A stretch of 64,000 nt of DNA from Marchantia polymorpha subsp. ruderalis (Eukaryota; Streptophyta; Marchantiopsida; Marchantiales; Marchantiaceae), in assembly GCA_037833965.1 (NCBI GenBank), contig AP031352.1:17588501-17652500 (forward strand), written 5' to 3'. The notes below the pieces were generated by a model. The model saw only the letters and a list, made by a program, of their open reading frames with translations. It did not search any database and was not told where the DNA came from. Below, piece by piece: positions 62,701 through 64,000 of this stretch (position 1 is its first letter; every line of letters starts with the position of its first letter). Both the position numbers and the translations under genes were made by a program.

Positions 62701-64000
62701 GTTGCTGCGGTCCTGGCTCTTATAGAAGCAGCCGAGAGCAGGGAAATGCTTCGTTGTGCACTTTCTTTACTTGTTTGCGTTCTACATTCGAATCCCAGAA
62801 ATCTACGTGATATGCTATCATGCAGAGGTTATCATTTACTTGCCCTCTTCCTTCATCGTCGGATGTCTTTGTTCCGAATGCAAGATCTTGATCTTCTCTT
62901 TCAAATAGCTGCCTGTGAAGCCTCTCCCTTTCTACCTTCTTCAAAGGCTGCAGAGCCTGCAACTGGTAGTTTACGTGAGGCAGGCACCCCTGGTTCCGTG
63001 CAGGCAGATCTTGCGACTGTGGACTATACTCCTTTGAGAATAAACAGTGACGACCAGACCTCCTCTCTCGGTTCTTTTGATCAGTCAGATTATTTTGCCC
63101 ATGATGAAGTTTTGACTGCTATATCTGAAGCCGGAACAGGCGATGCATCAGAGCACGGTCAAGGTAACAGTATCGTTCTTAGCAATCCGGAGATGATGGA
63201 GCACGTGCTTCTGGACTGGACTTTGTGGGTAACTGCCCCGGTTCCGATCCAGGTCTCTTTGTTGGGTTTCATTGAGCGTTTGGTCGCTATGCACTGCTAC
63301 CGGGTTCACAATCTTACGATTCTGCGACGCATAAATATCGTGCAGCATCTGCTGGTGACCTTGCAGAGGGGTGACGTGGAGATTCCGATTTTGGAAAAGC
63401 TGGTTATTCTATTGGGAATTTTACTAGAGGATGGATTTCTTGCGGCGGAGCTTAAGTATGTTGCTGACTTCGTTGTAATGACCTTCGATCCTCCTGATCC
63501 TGTGGCCGGTGCGGTGAACGTAACTCGAGAGCATATGGGTGTCCAGGTGATTGTAAGGAACATGCTTCTTGAGATGCTCATCGATCTGCAGATGACGATA
63601 ATAGGAGAAGATGTCTTGGATTCATGGCATAAGATAGTATCGTCCAAGCTTATCACTTTTCTCTTGGACGAGGCAGTTCACCCCACCAGCATGCGATGGG
63701 TGATGACTCTGCTTGGCGTGTGTTTATCATCATCTCCCATGTTTTCAGCCAAGTTTCGAAGCAGTGGTGGCTATCAGGCGCTGGTGCATGTTCTGCCCAG
63801 CTTCTATGATTCTCCCGAAGTGTATTATGCTCTATTTTGTCTTTTATTCGGGAAACCTGTGTACCCACGAGTGCCAGAAGTGCGAATGCTCGATTTCCAT
63901 GCGCTTATGCCAAATGATGGAAGTGGCTCTGGAGAGCTGTTTTTTACAGATCTTCTGGAATCAATCATCGCAATGGCTAAAGCTGTTTTTGATCGTATGA
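53777..64000 (+). CDS. SPI: SPIRRIG-like BEACH-domain protein, N-terminal half (partial)
   Basis: Large membrane-traffic and P-body scaffold (Arabidopsis SPI/BCHA1, trichome and cell-shape control). Exons: 53777-53877, 54644-54707, 54859-54944, 55221-55329, 55593-55649, 56157-56510, 56800-56997, 57206-57271, 57770-57887, 58144-59333, 59603-60323, 60638-60740, 61161-62266 and 62615-64000 (open at the window edge). All joins are GT-AG and in phase, giving about 1886 residues of a family usually about 3600 long. MKWVARFKD at the start matches the SPI N terminus. DFKRFWDEFRSS, SFVVARALVTDIEKL, VVHIMKALA and EYAVTVVNCIPEQELLSLC mark the armadillo-like N-terminal part. GHASMRISLGERSWPP to LLRFVPYEACGGG (about 1116-1323) is the concanavalin-A-like domain. 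EHVLLDWTLWV, HNLTILRRIN and AVHPTSMRW lie in the last visible exon. The PH-BEACH, WD40 and FYVE parts lie beyond the window. Confidence 0.93.

Noticed and set aside
1-64000. CRISPR array, rRNA, bacterial operon or viral genes
   Set aside because: No spaced direct-repeat array, rRNA core motif, Shine-Dalgarno-led operon or viral protein motif was seen. The window is plant nuclear DNA.

Overview
This window is land-plant nuclear DNA. All four recognisable genes are plant genes: a CRINKLY4-type receptor kinase, a plant LARP1, a plant LRP1/SHI-like zinc-finger protein and the SPIRRIG BEACH protein. Introns are short with GT-AG borders. GC-rich gene leaders sit between very AT-rich spacers, the CR4 coding region is a single exon, and the hAT remnant is of a type I associate with non-seed plants. 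Together these suggest a bryophyte, perhaps a liverwort such as Marchantia. That placement is inference; I cannot fix the species from sequence alone.

Layout. 1-6000 is AT-rich spacer. 6001-8913 is a GC-rich upstream/leader region, followed by the intronless CR4-like receptor kinase (8914-11319, +). 11320-29900 has no gene I can support: a downstream flank, an AT-rich desert (about 14.5-20 kb), a mixed-composition stretch (20-27.8 kb) with an unexplained GC-rich island at about 26.5-27.4 kb, and more AT-rich spacer. 29901-31726 is the LARP1 promoter/leader, with four telo-boxes, a long polypyrimidine tract and a uORF. LARP1 follows (31727-37753, +, 14 coding exons, 1289 aa by my splicing). 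40892-43610 (+) is a five-exon zinc-finger gene of 554 aa. 44.8-51.5 kb is AT-rich spacer holding one complete but degenerate hAT transposon copy (46642-47618), with matching terminal inverted repeats, an 8-bp target duplication and a frameshifted transposase tail. 51.5-53.8 kb is the SPIRRIG leader. The SPIRRIG gene starts at 53777 and runs off the right edge; 14 coding exons and about 1886 residues are visible.

The four genes share a strand but nothing suggests a functional cluster. CR4 is a plasma-membrane receptor, LARP1 an mRNA-binding translation/stability regulator, the zinc-finger protein probably nuclear, and SPIRRIG a membrane-traffic/P-body scaffold.

The observations I rate highest are: the SPIRRIG uORF whose stop overlaps the main start as ATGA; the hAT copy with readable ends; the CR4 kinase with Glu at the normally Thr P+1 position; the telo-box cluster before LARP1; and a recurring set of unrelated, perfectly matched short hairpins in the spacers. 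I found no clear evidence of a wholly new multi-gene system.
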